From positions 759,055 to 823,054 of the forward strand of contig CAVWRA010000012.1 in assembly GCA_963757265.1 (NCBI GenBank): DNA of 64,000 nucleotides, read 5' to 3'. The stretch comes from CAIVVT01 sp963757265. GTDB taxonomy: Bacteria > Acidobacteriota > Terriglobia > Bryobacterales > Bryobacteraceae. The notes beneath the pieces were generated by a model. That model ran no database searches and was not told where the DNA came from. It worked only from the letters and a program-made list of their open reading frames with translations. Shown piece by piece: positions 16,493-25,574 of this stretch (positions are counted from its first letter, which is position 1; each line of letters starts with the position of its first letter). Position numbers and translations under genes: made by a program.

Positions 16493-18826
16493 GTGGCCCG
16501 CGGCACGGTCATTGAGCTGTGGCTGATCTTCTCGGCCGTGACGTTCGCCGGCGCTCCCGGCCTGACGATCGACTATCCGGCCGAGGGCGCTCTGTTCCCG
16601 CCCGATTTCGCGCCCCCCACTCTCCTGTGGCACGACGCTAGTGCGGCGACGGCGTGGCGCATCGAAGTCTCCTTTGCTTCCGGCCCGCCGCTGCGGATCG
16701 TCTCCAGCGGCCCGCTTCTGCAGCCCGGCGAGATCGACACCGACTGCATCTCCAGCACCAACAAACTGCCAACGGTGGATCCGCGACAAAGAAGCTGGAA
16801 GCCCACGGCGGCGGTTTGGGAACTGATCCAGGGCCGGTCCAAGACGGCGCCCGCCACAATCACGTGGACCGGGCTCGAGCAAGGCCACGCCGTCTCGCAC
16901 TCGGCCGTCCGCATCGCGACCTCACCCGATCCGGTGGGAGCGCCGATCTTCTACCGCGATGTCCCGCTGATGCCCAGCGAAACCGAGAAAGGCGTGATCA
17001 AGCCGCTGGCGCCGTACGCCGTGCGGCTGGTCCAGTGGCGGCTGCGCGACGTCAGCCAGACGCACAGCCGGATTGTCCTGCAGGGGCTTCCGGTGTGCGC
17101 CAACTGCCACTCCTTTTCGCGCGACGGCAAGTTCATGGGCATGGACCTGGACGGATTGAAGAACAACAAGGGCCGCTATTTCCTGGCCCCAGTGCAGCCC
17201 GACCTGACAGTGCGGCGCGAGGACGTGATTCAATGGAGCTCGGCCCAGGGCCGCCTGGAAAACCCCGTCCGCGTGGGCTTCATGAGCCAGCTCTCGCCGC
17301 GCGGCGATAAAGTGGTCACGACCATCGATACGCCGGGCCAGCGCGCCAGCAACTACTACGTCGCCAACTTCACCGACTACCGCTTCCTGCAGGTCTTCTT
17401 TCCGACGCGCGGCATTCTGGCCTGGTACAGCCGCGGCAGCGGCATCCTGCAACCCCTGCCCGGGGCCGATGATCCGGCCTACGTGCAATTCGGCGCCGTA
17501 TGGAGTCCCGACGGCGAGAGCCTGGTCTTCGCCCGCGCCCGGGCCCAGGATCCCAACCCGCCGGGCCTCGTGCTGGCGAAGTTCGCCAACGATCCCAACG
17601 AACTGCAGATCCACTACGATCTGTGCCGGATCCCCTTCAATAACGGCCTGGGCGGACGCGCGGAGTCGATAGCGGGCGCCTCGGGCAACGGCCTGAGCAA
17701 CACGTTTCCCAAGCTCTCTCCCGACGGGCGCTGGCTGGTCTTCGTCCAGTCACGCAACGGCCAGCTGATGCGGCCCGACAGCCGGCTGTACATCGTCCCC
17801 GCGGCCGGCGGCGTGGCGCGCCGCATGAATTGCAATACGCCGCTGATGAACTCCTGGCACAGCTTCTCGCCCAACGGCCGGTGGCTGGTTTTCTCGTCCA
17901 AGGCGCGTTCCCCTTACACGCAGATGTATCTCACGCACATCGATGCCGATGGCAAGGACACGCCGCCGATCCTGATCGAGAATTCGACCGCCGCCAACCG
18001 CGCTGTCAACCTCCCGGAGTTCGTCAACGTCCCGCCGGGGGGCCTGCAGAGTATCGGCGGGCCGGCGCTGGAGTACTACCGCCTGTACGACCGCGGGATG
18101 TATCTGGAGAAGCAAAAGCGCTATGCCGAAGCCGCGGCGACGTGGAAGGAGCTGCTCGATATCGCGCCCGAAGACAGCGCCACGCGGCGCAGCCTGGGCA
18201 TGAGCCTGCTGCTCGCCGGCCGAGGCGACGCGGCGCTGCCATATCTCGAAAAAGACCGGGAGGAGACCCTCCGCCAGTCGCCGCTGGCGTGGGCCATCCA
18301 TCAACTCGAAACCGGGCACGACGCCGATCCGGTCGCAATTTCAGCCCACCCCACGGCCCAGGAGCATTACTACCTGGCCCTGGCGGCCCTGCGAGGCGGC
18401 GACAAACCTGCGGCGCTGGCTCATCTCCATGACGCGGTGACGTTCAATCCGGACTACGCCGAGGCGCATCAGAAGCTGGCTGAAACGACCGATCAACCGA
18501 AGGTCGCGCTGGAGCACTGGCGGGCCGCGATTGAGCTCAGTCCGAACAACGCCACGGCGCTGCGCCGGGCGGCCTGGATCCTGGCCACCAACGCCGACCT
18601 GCGGGACGGTCCGGAGGCCGTGGCGCTGGCCGTCCGGGCGCTGCTGCTGACTCACTCCCAGGACGCATCCACGCTCGACACTCTGGCCGCCGCCTACGCC
18701 GAAAGCGGCCGGTTTGAAGACGCCATCGCCACCGCACGCCGGGCCATCGCCGCCGACCCGGCGCAGGCGCCTGCGATTCAGGGCCGAATCGAAGTCTACA
18801 AGCTCCGCAAACCGTGGCGCGAATAA
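16493..18826 (+). CDS. PD40 (TolB-like) beta-propeller and TPR protein with one c-type heme motif, secreted
   Basis: 777 residues from the GTG at 16493. A signal-like N-terminus (IELWLIFSAVTFAGA) is followed by an Ig-like domain and then LPVCANCHSFSRDGKFMGMD, a CxxCH motif inside a PD40 context. TolB-like blades follow (YVQFGAVWSPDGESLVFAR, FPKLSPDGRWLVFVQSR, WHSFSPNGRWLVFSSKA). From about residue 525 several TPR units end the protein. Similar proteins are common in soil bacteria of the Acidobacteria, Planctomycetes and Bacteroidetes, with no known function. Whether the single CANCH binds heme is not established. Confidence 0.75.
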   Translation: MARGTVIELWLIFSAVTFAGAPGLTIDYPAEGALFPPDFAPPTLLWHDASAATAWRIEVSFASGPPLRIVSSGPLLQPGEIDTDCISSTNKLPTVDPRQRSWKPTAAVWELIQGRSKTAPATITWTGLEQGHAVSHSAVRIATSPDPVGAPIFYRDVPLMPSETEKGVIKPLAPYAVRLVQWRLRDVSQTHSRIVLQGLPVCANCHSFSRDGKFMGMDLDGLKNNKGRYFLAPVQPDLTVRREDVIQWSSAQGRLENPVRVGFMSQLSPRGDKVVTTIDTPGQRASNYYVANFTDYRFLQVFFPTRGILAWYSRGSGILQPLPGADDPAYVQFGAVWSPDGESLVFARARAQDPNPPGLVLAKFANDPNELQIHYDLCRIPFNNGLGGRAESIAGASGNGLSNTFPKLSPDGRWLVFVQSRNGQLMRPDSRLYIVPAAGGVARRMNCNTPLMNSWHSFSPNGRWLVFSSKARSPYTQMYLTHIDADGKDTPPILIENSTAANRAVNLPEFVNVPPGGLQSIGGPALEYYRLYDRGMYLEKQKRYAEAAATWKELLDIAPEDSATRRSLGMSLLLAGRGDAALPYLEKDREETLRQSPLAWAIHQLETGHDADPVAISAHPTAQEHYYLALAALRGGDKPAALAHLHDAVTFNPDYAEAHQKLAETTDQPKVALEHWRAAIELSPNNATALRRAAWILATNADLRDGPEAVALAVRALLLTHSQDASTLDTLAAAYAESGRFEDAIATARRAIAADPAQAPAIQGRIEVYKLRKPWRE

Positions 18827-19432
18827 ATGGATCGGGAGCCTCCGGCGGGCCACCGCCGGCTGGCCCGTGGCGGCGGCTCGCCAGACAGCGCAGGCACAGA
18901 TCGGGACGTGTCAGCTCAGTCAAACGAGGTGAGCGTGTTTCGTGATTTCTCCGGCCCGATCATCAGCGCCTTGTGCCGGGCGTGGACGGTCTCAGGCTGG
19001 CGCGCTGAGACGATATCACGATCACGCCTGATGAAGGCCTAGGATCGTTGAGTACAGCGGTTCCTGCCGCAAATCCATCCGTACTTGGCGGAGGATCGGG
19101 TGGAGTGCTGAGGCTGGACGCTCATCCCGCCGCCCAGCGGCCTCGCCTCGGCTGTCAAGGGCGGAGCAAAAAGGGATCACTCTGGCGGAGCAAAGGGGGA
19201 CCACTTTCAGCGTCGGATTGGGTGGCTGGTATTGCGTTTGAGGGCGGCTGGAGCGGAGGCCGGCCCCGAACGCAGGCGCGCTCCAGGGGGAGTTGCCGGG
19301 CGCGGTCGGCTGCACAGCATCGAGGCCATCGAAAACGGAGTTCTCGGCAGACGGAAACCAGATTAGGGGCGAATTCTGCCCCTAAATGACACTAGCCCAC
19401 GGCTCTGATTCCTTGGAAGTTGTTGGAAAGAA
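18827..19432. other. Gene-free stretch with an IS-end-like repeat
   Basis: About 600 bases between the PD40/TPR gene and tRNA-Val. No reading frame here looks like a protein. The only structure I see is the pair of 24-base direct repeats at 19160-19207, annotated separately. Confidence 0.6.
19160..19207. repeat. Two tandem 24-base imperfect repeats, possible IS21-family end relic
   Basis: GGCGGAGCAAAAAGGGATCA at 19160 and GGCGGAGCAAAGGGGGACCA at 19184, each extended by CTCT or CTTT. Multiple short direct repeats at element ends are characteristic of IS21-family insertion sequences. No transposase remnant is visible, so at most one end survives. Confidence 0.4.
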
Positions 19433-19509
19433 TGGTGGGCGCGACAGGACTCGAACCTGTGACCTCCTGCGTGTGAAGCAGGCGCTCTAACCGACTGAGC
19501 TACGCGCCC
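19433..19509 (-). tRNA. tRNA-Val (anticodon CAC)
   Basis: A full cloverleaf can be drawn: acceptor stem GGGCGCG / CGCGCCC, D-arm with AGCTCAGTCGGTTAGAGC, anticodon stem CCTGC/GCAGG with loop TTCACAC (anticodon CAC, reading GUG), T-arm CAGG-TTCGAGT-CCTG, discriminator A and an encoded CCA. It is divergent from lexA. Confidence 0.95.
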
Positions 19510-19603
19510 CAGTTTTTTCATCCTACCGCAACCGTCCCGGATCGCCAATACGAGTCCGCTCCCGGTGCCGGCCCGCGCACGCTCCGCCCGTCTCTCGGGG
19601 CCA

Positions 19604-19630
19604 TTGACTTCCCGTTCAACAGTGTAAATA
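19604..19630 (+). promoter_or_regulatory. Putative lexA promoter
   Basis: TTGACT (19604-19609) is a strong -35; TAAATA (19625-19630) is the best -10 candidate, though the spacing of 15 is short. The ATG at 19639 is eight bases further on and there is no Shine-Dalgarno. No clear palindromic SOS box was identified. Confidence 0.4.
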
Positions 19631-19638
19631 CTTATAGC

Positions 19639-20268
19639 ATGGAGCTGACGGAACGCCAGCGCGAGATCTACGCCTTCATCGTCACTTTCCGGCGCGAAAA
19701 CGGTTGCTCGCCGTCGATTCCTGAAATTCAGCGCGCCTTCGGCATCCGCAGCCCCAACGGCGTCGCCGGTCACCTCCGCGCGCTGGAAACCAAGGGCTAC
19801 ATCCGCCGCTCCGCCGGGCGCGGTTCGCGCCAGGTTGACGTCGTCGGCGAAATAGCGTCCAGCGCCATCGCCGCCGGGCTGTATGTCCTGCCCGTGTTCG
19901 GCCAGATCCCGGCCGGTCCGCCCACCGAGTACCTCAACCTCCATCCCGACGGCACGGCCACCTTGGACGAGTTGCTGCTCGGCTTCCGGCCCAAGGAGGG
20001 CTGCTTTCTGCTCAAGGTCCGCGGCGACTCGATGAAGGACGCGGGCATCCTCAACGGCGACTTGGTGCTCATCGAACCGACGCCCGCGCCGCGCGCCGGC
20101 CAGGTGGTCGCCGCACTGATCGACGGCGAAAGCACCTTAAAGCGGCTGGTGCGCGTGCACGGCCGCTGGTTCCTGAAAGCCGACAATCCGGCCTACCCGG
20201 AACTCTATCCGCGCGCCGACCTGGTCATTCAGGGCAGCGTCCGGACCGTCATCCGCCGGATGGATTAG
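19639..20268 (+). CDS. lexA: LexA-type SOS repressor with autopeptidase domain
   Basis: 209 residues. The N-terminal winged helix (residues 1-65) has the LexA opening ELTERQREIYAFI and the recognition region PSIPEIQRAFGIRSPNGVAG. The S24 peptidase domain carries the scissile Ala92-Gly93 (IPAGPP), the nucleophile Ser131 in RGDSMKDAGI and the Lys168 general base in STLKRL, so RecA-stimulated self-cleavage should work. It represses DNA-damage genes; its own promoter overlaps the start region. Length and order of parts are normal for the family. Confidence 0.95.
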   Translation: MELTERQREIYAFIVTFRRENGCSPSIPEIQRAFGIRSPNGVAGHLRALETKGYIRRSAGRGSRQVDVVGEIASSAIAAGLYVLPVFGQIPAGPPTEYLNLHPDGTATLDELLLGFRPKEGCFLLKVRGDSMKDAGILNGDLVLIEPTPAPRAGQVVAALIDGESTLKRLVRVHGRWFLKADNPAYPELYPRADLVIQGSVRTVIRRMD

Positions 20269-20321
20269 CCGTCGGCCGCGCAACCGCCCGAGCGCCGTTT
20301 CCGGCCGCGCCGATTTTGGAC

Positions 20322-20350
20322 TGGCAATGGGCCGCCAGTCTGGAGATAAT
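20322..20350 (+). promoter_or_regulatory. Putative prmA promoter (leaderless)
   Basis: TGGCAA (20322-20327), 17 bases, GATAAT (20345-20350), then six bases to the ATG at 20357. The spacing predicts an mRNA beginning at or very near the start codon. Confidence 0.45.
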
Positions 20351-20356
20351 CGGCCC

Positions 20357-21154
20357 ATGACCTCTCTAACTCTGGATTGCGTGGAAACGGAATCCGAGTT
20401 GCTCTCGGCCGAATTGTGGGAGCACGGCGCCTCGGGCGTTCAGGAAGAGGAGCTGCCAGGCGGCCGCGTCCGGCTGCGCGCCTGGTTCGACGGCGACAAT
20501 GGCCTGGCCGAGCGCTTCGCGGCCTATGGCCCGCGGGTCGAGGAGGAGCGGCCCGTGGATTGGGAGACGCTCAGCCGCCAGGCCTGGCAGCCCGTCGAGG
20601 TCGGTGCCCGCTTCTATCTCGCGCCGGAGTGGGACGAGTCCCCCACGCCCGAGGGCCGTATGCGCCTGACCGTGCACCCCGGCATGGCCCTGGGCACCGG
20701 CGACCACCCCGCCACGCAGCTCGCCCTGGCCGCCCTGGAGAAACATCTGCGCCCCGGCGATCGCGTCCTTGACACCGGCACCGGGACCGGCATTCTGCTG
20801 GAAGCCGCCTACCTGCTCGGCGCGCGCGGCGTGGGCTGTGATATCGAGTGGGCCAGCGCCCGCACGGCCCGCCAGAACCTGCTGGCCGACGCCTGCCCGC
20901 CGCGCGTCTTCGCCGGTTCACTGCGCGCCGTGGCCCGCAGCGCCGCCGATGTGGTGATCGCCAACATCAACGCGGTGACGCACCACGCGCTGGCGCCCGA
21001 ATACGCCCGCGTGGCGCGGCGCCTCGTGATCCTGGCCGGCTTCCCAGCGCACCACGCCGCGGGCATCGAGCACGCCCTGCAGGCCCACGGCTGGCGCCCG
21101 CTGGACCAATTGTCGGAACGCGAATGGGTGTGCCTGGTCTTCGCGCCGGAATGA
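20357..21154 (+). CDS. prmA: Ribosomal protein L11 methyltransferase PrmA-like
   Basis: 265 residues from the ATG at 20357; an ATG at 20327 precedes the promoter-like hexamer and is unlikely. The N-terminal substrate domain is short. The Rossmann methyltransferase part has LGTGDHPATQLALAALE (PrmA-type GTGxHxTT motif), the SAM-binding VLDTGTGTGILLEAA and the catalytic-loop-like VVIANINAVTH. PrmA trimethylates ribosomal protein L11. Some acidobacterial homologues are short, as this one is (E. coli PrmA is about 293). A related small-molecule methyltransferase cannot be fully excluded. Confidence 0.85.
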   Translation: MTSLTLDCVETESELLSAELWEHGASGVQEEELPGGRVRLRAWFDGDNGLAERFAAYGPRVEEERPVDWETLSRQAWQPVEVGARFYLAPEWDESPTPEGRMRLTVHPGMALGTGDHPATQLALAALEKHLRPGDRVLDTGTGTGILLEAAYLLGARGVGCDIEWASARTARQNLLADACPPRVFAGSLRAVARSAADVVIANINAVTHHALAPEYARVARRLVILAGFPAHHAAGIEHALQAHGWRPLDQLSEREWVCLVFAPE

Positions 21155-21877
21155 GCGTCGCGGCCGTCCTCTACCAGCGGTGATTCAGAATCGCTCGATA
21201 GCGTGGCCCAGCTGCGAAGTGCAATCGAGTGCCTTGCTCGGCCAAGCGCGGCCGCACTTCTTTCCGGACTCTAGCCCGGATATTTCACCAACCGTCGGCT
21301 GCGGCCCTCCCATCGCGCCTCGCTGCGATCGTGGTGCAACATCCGGGCTGGCTCCAGGTGCTTCCCCTGGCCGTTTGACACGCGGCCGGCAGCCGGTGAC
21401 GGGCACTCGGCGGAATCATCACTGCTCATCATTATCGGAACAACCGAAAGCGTAGTCGATGGCGTGCGAAAAACATTTTTGCGAAACAAAGCCAATCTCG
21501 AACAACCCCTTTCTCATCTTGAGGGTACACCCCATGTCAAGTGCGAACATGAGGCGAAAACAGCGGCCGGAATGGGCGATTCGACAGAATTCGACAGCAG
21601 TGTCGAAAAGTGTCGAGAAGTGTCGAATTCTGTCGGGTGGGTGAAGGCTCCTCCCCGAGCGGTCGGAGTAGCTCCTATTGCATTTATTTGCAATGGGATA
21701 GCCGGAGGATCCGGGAGCCGCCAAGGGGCGCGCAGAGGGCCCCTCAGGCGAAAACCGGAGTGTCGTGTCGAAATGTCGGATGCGAGGCGGCCGCGGCGGG
21801 CCGCGCGAGTGATGAAAAGTGATGAATCGCCCCGGCGAGACACCGGCCAGGAGTGCCGAAAGAATGCGACCGGTGTC
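21155..21877. other. Long intergenic stretch with phased TGTCG repeats
   Basis: About 720 bases without a convincing gene; short frames on both strands have no protein-like character. The stretch near 21460-21520 reads CETKPI-like on the plus strand, a string I associate with dispersed non-coding repeats in acidobacterial and planctomycete genomes (memory only, not checked). The inverted and tandem repeats at 21582-21640 are listed separately; TGTCG recurs at 21761, 21766 and 21774. Confidence 0.55.
21582..21640. repeat. Perfect 15-base inverted repeat with 10-base-phased TGTCG units
   Basis: CGACAGAATTCGACA at 21582-21596 and its exact reverse complement at 21621-21635 enclose a 24-base spacer. 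TGTCG starts at 21601, 21611, 21621 and 21631, exactly ten bases apart, and its complement CGACA starts at 21582 and 21592, also ten apart. The element can form a hairpin or present six protein-binding half-sites on one DNA face. Confidence 0.75.
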
Positions 21878-23053
21878 CTAGCGCCCCAGCGTCGCCTTGA
21901 ACCGCGCCGCGTTGCGTCCTCCCGCATCCAGCAAATCCAGCGTATTGCCGTGGATCTGGTACTGCCTCGTTGCCTCCAGCGCCTTCATGTATTGGGCCTC
22001 CACGCCGCCGCCATCCGCGCACGCCATGCGGGTCATCGCCAGCGGCCCGAAGTGCAGCAGCCGGCCCTCCAGGACGTAGCTCCCGCTGAACCGGTTGCAG
22101 CCGGTCCAGCCGGACACGTGGCCCTCGCTCTGCATCCGCAGGCTCGCTTCGCGCTGCCCCGTTGCGCCGGCAACCGGGTCGTTGGCCAATTCGGTCAGCA
22201 CCCACGTCGTGTCGAGCAGCGGCGCTGAGGACTCGTTCTGTGACTTCTGCGCGCTGCCCGCCAGGCTCAGCGCCATGCCGCCGGGCATGTTCACCGCAAT
22301 GATCGCCGCTCCCAGCGCCCCCGGCGCCGGCTGCGGAATCGCCGATGCGGGAACCGCGTCGCACTGGCCCCCCGGCTGCGCTGCCACGACAATCGCAATC
22401 CTCAGAATCTCCTTGCCTGTTCCCGTGCTTGCGCCGGCCGGCGCCGCGCTCTCGAGCGTGCCGGACGCAGTCAGCAGCGCTGCCCTGCCGCCCGAGGTGG
22501 CCTCGGCCAGCCGCTCCAGCAGCTTGGGACGCCCGCTCGTCTCCACCCCCAACGTGAGCGTCCCGCCGCACGGCTGAAACCGGCCCCGGCCGCGCGTCTG
22601 CGTGTAAATGCCCCGCATCCGGTAGGTCCCCTGGGGCACGTACGCCTGCGGCTCCTGCTTCATCCTGTAGTCAGTCCTCGACCCTCCCGGCGCACGCACC
22701 GCCTGGCCCGTTTCGTCCAGCAGTTGCAACGCGCCGTCGCCCGAGATGGCGAAGCTTTGTGAGTCGCCCAGGCTCGAACGCAGCACCAGCCGTTCCCCCG
22801 CCACCGTCCAGTTCCCGATATCCATCACCCGCTGCCCGCTCGTCTCAGTCTTCAGGAAACTGCGCTCGCGATAAAAGAACCCATCGGGCCGCAGAGTCAC
22901 CACCTGCCGCACGCCGCGGCAGTCGGCGCACGGGAGCGCCCCAGTGAAGGTGGTCAATCCGGCAACTCGAAATTCCTGTCCGCTGGCCGCGGCCAGCAGC
23001 GCCAGCGCCACCAATGCCTGGCGCCCCAAGTAGCGGCTGATATCGACGTGCAT
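21878..23053 (-). CDS. Secreted protein with NlpE-like N-terminal and META C-terminal domains
   Basis: 391 residues from the ATG at 23053, chosen because GGAGG stands six bases upstream; the frame remains open to 23377 but that extension looks non-coding. Signal peptide about 1-22. The first domain carries TFTGALPCADCRGVRQVVTL, the NlpE N-terminal signature with CxxC (NlpE senses copper and envelope stress in enterobacteria). A middle part is unassigned. The META domain at the end has DTTWVLTELAND, GCNRFSGSYVL and MTRMAC (HslJ-like). Probably an envelope-stress or metal-related protein. No lipobox is obvious. Confidence 0.78.
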   Translation of the reverse strand: MHVDISRYLGRQALVALALLAAASGQEFRVAGLTTFTGALPCADCRGVRQVVTLRPDGFFYRERSFLKTETSGQRVMDIGNWTVAGERLVLRSSLGDSQSFAISGDGALQLLDETGQAVRAPGGSRTDYRMKQEPQAYVPQGTYRMRGIYTQTRGRGRFQPCGGTLTLGVETSGRPKLLERLAEATSGGRAALLTASGTLESAAPAGASTGTGKEILRIAIVVAAQPGGQCDAVPASAIPQPAPGALGAAIIAVNMPGGMALSLAGSAQKSQNESSAPLLDTTWVLTELANDPVAGATGQREASLRMQSEGHVSGWTGCNRFSGSYVLEGRLLHFGPLAMTRMACADGGGVEAQYMKALEATRQYQIHGNTLDLLDAGGRNAARFKATLGR

Positions 23054-23609
23054 CGAAGGCCTCCGAATCGTTGCCCCGCAGGTGGGTCCATTTTCTCGAG
23101 TGGGTCCGCGAGCGACCGCGCCCCGCTTTCCCGCGCCACGGGTCCCTGACCGCATTGTCACGCCAATTGCGGCCGCGCGGTGCATTGGAAACGCACGCTG
23201 CACCGGCGCTCGTGTGCCTTTGTCCCTCCGCCGCTGGTGGCCGAAATCCACCGCCGTGGCCGCCTCCGGCCGAAGCGCCGACTGGCGTTCGGCGATTCCA
23301 GGCAACTTATGGACTGGCATTCGGATTGCCATACGGCTAGACAACGACTGGAGTGAATGAGTTACGATGGTCCGCACCGGCGCGGGGCCATCTGCGCCGC
23401 CGTCCGGATTGTAGCGGCGCGGGAAAAGGTGTATAAGAACTAATGTCGCAAGGGGCCAGGGGAATCGACCGCCGGCAGCCTGTGCCGGTTCTCATTTCCC
23501 GTTGGTGTAACTGGGCGCTGGTCAGGAATTTGGCTTCCGCCCTACGGGGGCCAGACGGCGGTGCGGCCTTTGCTCTCGTCCTGTGTGGTCTAGATACGGA
23601 GAACTCACC
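23054..23609. other. Divergent intergenic region with a promoter and long leader
   Basis: 555 bases between divergent genes. It contains the promoter at 23409-23437 and, downstream of it, a leader of about 165 bases with the hairpin CCGGCA-GCCTG-TGCCGG. No known riboswitch class was recognised. Confidence 0.55.
23409..23437 (+). promoter_or_regulatory. Sigma-70-type promoter upstream of the NPNL-repeat protein gene
   Basis: TTGTAG (23409-23414), 17-base spacer, TATAAG (23432-23437). Transcription would start near 23444, leaving a 5' leader of about 165 bases before the ATG at 23610. Confidence 0.5.
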
Positions 23610-25574
23610 ATGACACTTTCAATCGCTTTTCGACCGGCACTTCGCAATTGGCTCTGGGCCTCGGCGGTGCTTCTGCTGTGTGCCTCGAGCGTGGCGCTCT
23701 ACGGTTTCGACGACAAAGAGAAGAGACCGGCTGAGAAGCCCAAGCCGGCCGCCAAACCGGCGCCAAAGCCAACCCCGCAGGTGAAATCGTCGGGCGGCGG
23801 GAATGCGTCCCCGAGCTACAACAAAACGCCTGTCACGAACCCCAATCTCTACAAGCAGCCGGCCACGACGACGACCAATCCCAACTTGAACCGGCCGGTG
23901 ACCAACCCCAATCTCTACAAGCAGCCGGCCACCACGACGACCAATCCCAATCTCTACAACCGTCCCGTCACGCCGAACACCAACACCAATCTAAACAACC
24001 GGCCGCTCAATACAAATCCCAATCTCACCAACCGGCCCATGACGCCGAATGCCAACACCAACCTGAACAACCGGCCGCTCAACACCAACCCCAATCTCAC
24101 CAACCGGCCCATGACGCCGGGGACCTACCGTGCTCCCGTGTTGAATACCACCCGCCTGCCGCAGGGCAGTCAGGTCACCCGCGGCCCGGGCGGGATCACC
24201 AACGTCACTACCCGGACCGGCGGACAGTTTCAGATGAACCCCCAGGGCCGTGTCACCAGCTTCCACGCGCCCAACGGTGGGGCAGTCAATTTCCGTCCCA
24301 ACGGCGCGCCCGGCGTTGTGCACACCGCCTCGGGAGCGACCATCATCCACAACAACTACGGCGGCCGCACGGTCATCGTGAATCGGCCGAACAACACTGT
24401 CATCGTCGCCCACCCCGGCGGCAGCGGCTACGTCCAGCGCCCGTTCGCCGTCGGCGGCCGGCCCTACATGCAGCGCACCTACGTTGTGAATAACGTTCGC
24501 TACACGCGGGTCTACACGTCTTATAACTACTACGGCCACTCCTACCCTTACTACGTCCGCCCGCGCTTTTACCGGCCGGCGTTCTACGGCTGGGCCTTCA
24601 GCCCCTGGGCGCGGCCCGTCGCCTTCGGCTGGGGATGGGGCGTCGGCACGCCCTGGTTCGGCTTCTATGCCGGATTCTGGCAGCCCTACCCGGTGTACCG
24701 CAGCCCGGCCTACTGGCTGACTGACTACCTCTTCTCCGCCACCCTCATGGCGGCCTACCAGGAGCGTATGGCCGACCAGGCCGGCATCGCCGCCGAGGCC
24801 AACGCCGCCGAACAGAACCAAATGATGAGCGACCAGGTGAAACAGATGGTCGCCGACGAGGTCCAGCGGCAGCTCGCCCAGGCCCGCGACGAGAGTCAGG
24901 CCGCGGCCCAGAATTCGATGGCCCCGCCACCCAGTAACGGTTTGCCCAGCGCTTTCACCGACGGCGGCCCGCACGCGCTGGTGGTCTACAACGCCCTGGA
25001 TGTCAACAACGGCGCGGGGGGCTGTCCACTGAGCGAAGGCGACGTGGTCGCGTTCAACGGATCGCTACCCCAGGGCGCGGACGCGATGAACGTGCGCGTC
25101 GTCGCCAGCCGCGGCCAGGATTGCCCCACCGGCAGCACGGTCGCGGTCCAGCTGGCGGACCTGATGGAGATGGAGAATCAACTCCGCGCCACCCTCGACC
25201 AGGGGATGGACAAGATGCAGTCCGATGCCGGCCACGGCGGGTTACCCGCAGTGCCGTCCAACGCCACCGGCTACATCAATACGGCCGTCGGTTCCGCCGC
25301 TCCCCCGCCGGACCCCGACGCCGCGACTGAGCTCAGCAGCCAGGCCCAGGCCGCCACCCAGGAGGAACAGGCCGTCCTGAACCAGGCCTCCGACACTGGC
25401 GGCGGGGAGGCCGCGGCCGGCGGCCCGGCGGTGAGTCTCGGCATGACCCTCGATCAGGTGCGTGGCATCGTGGGTGATTTGCGCCTGGTGGCCAACATCG
25501 GCAACAAGCAGATCTACCAGGGCGGGGGGTTAAAGATCACCTTCGTCAACGGCCAGGTCAGCAACGTCGAGTAA
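23610..25574 (+). CDS. Large secreted Asn/Pro-repeat and Tyr-rich protein of unknown function
   Basis: 654 residues from the ATG at 23610 (CGGAGA upstream). Signal/anchor segment at residues 13-38, a Lys/Pro/Ala linker (EKPKPAAKPAPKPTP), then a low-complexity zone (about 75-175) of repeated NPNLYKQPATTTT and NTNLNNRPLNTNPNLTNRP units. Beta-rich repeats with GRTVIVNRPNNTVIVAHPGG and a Tyr/Trp/Phe-rich zone (YYVRPRFYRPAFYGWAFSPW) follow. The C-terminal half is soluble, with coiled-coil-like Gln/Glu stretches and an ending like SmpA/BamE-type repeats (LGMTLDQVRGIVGD). No catalytic motif; an envelope or surface role is likely. Confidence 0.65.
   Translation: MTLSIAFRPALRNWLWASAVLLLCASSVALYGFDDKEKRPAEKPKPAAKPAPKPTPQVKSSGGGNASPSYNKTPVTNPNLYKQPATTTTNPNLNRPVTNPNLYKQPATTTTNPNLYNRPVTPNTNTNLNNRPLNTNPNLTNRPMTPNANTNLNNRPLNTNPNLTNRPMTPGTYRAPVLNTTRLPQGSQVTRGPGGITNVTTRTGGQFQMNPQGRVTSFHAPNGGAVNFRPNGAPGVVHTASGATIIHNNYGGRTVIVNRPNNTVIVAHPGGSGYVQRPFAVGGRPYMQRTYVVNNVRYTRVYTSYNYYGHSYPYYVRPRFYRPAFYGWAFSPWARPVAFGWGWGVGTPWFGFYAGFWQPYPVYRSPAYWLTDYLFSATLMAAYQERMADQAGIAAEANAAEQNQMMSDQVKQMVADEVQRQLAQARDESQAAAQNSMAPPPSNGLPSAFTDGGPHALVVYNALDVNNGAGGCPLSEGDVVAFNGSLPQGADAMNVRVVASRGQDCPTGSTVAVQLADLMEMENQLRATLDQGMDKMQSDAGHGGLPAVPSNATGYINTAVGSAAPPPDPDAATELSSQAQAATQEEQAVLNQASDTGGGEAAAGGPAVSLGMTLDQVRGIVGDLRLVANIGNKQIYQGGGLKITFVNGQVSNVE
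23830..24120 (+). repeat. In-gene tandem repeats encoding NPNL units
   Basis: Two nearly identical copies of a segment encoding NPNLYKQPATTTT are followed by two copies of about 66-69 bases encoding NTNLNNRPLNTNPNLTNRP with MTP, all in frame. Codon-level identity is high, pointing to recent duplication or slippage. Confidence 0.7.

Noticed and set aside
23444..23609. Possible riboswitch in the long leader
   Set aside because: I compared it mentally with common classes (cobalamin, c-di-GMP, TPP, SAM) and found no conserved core.
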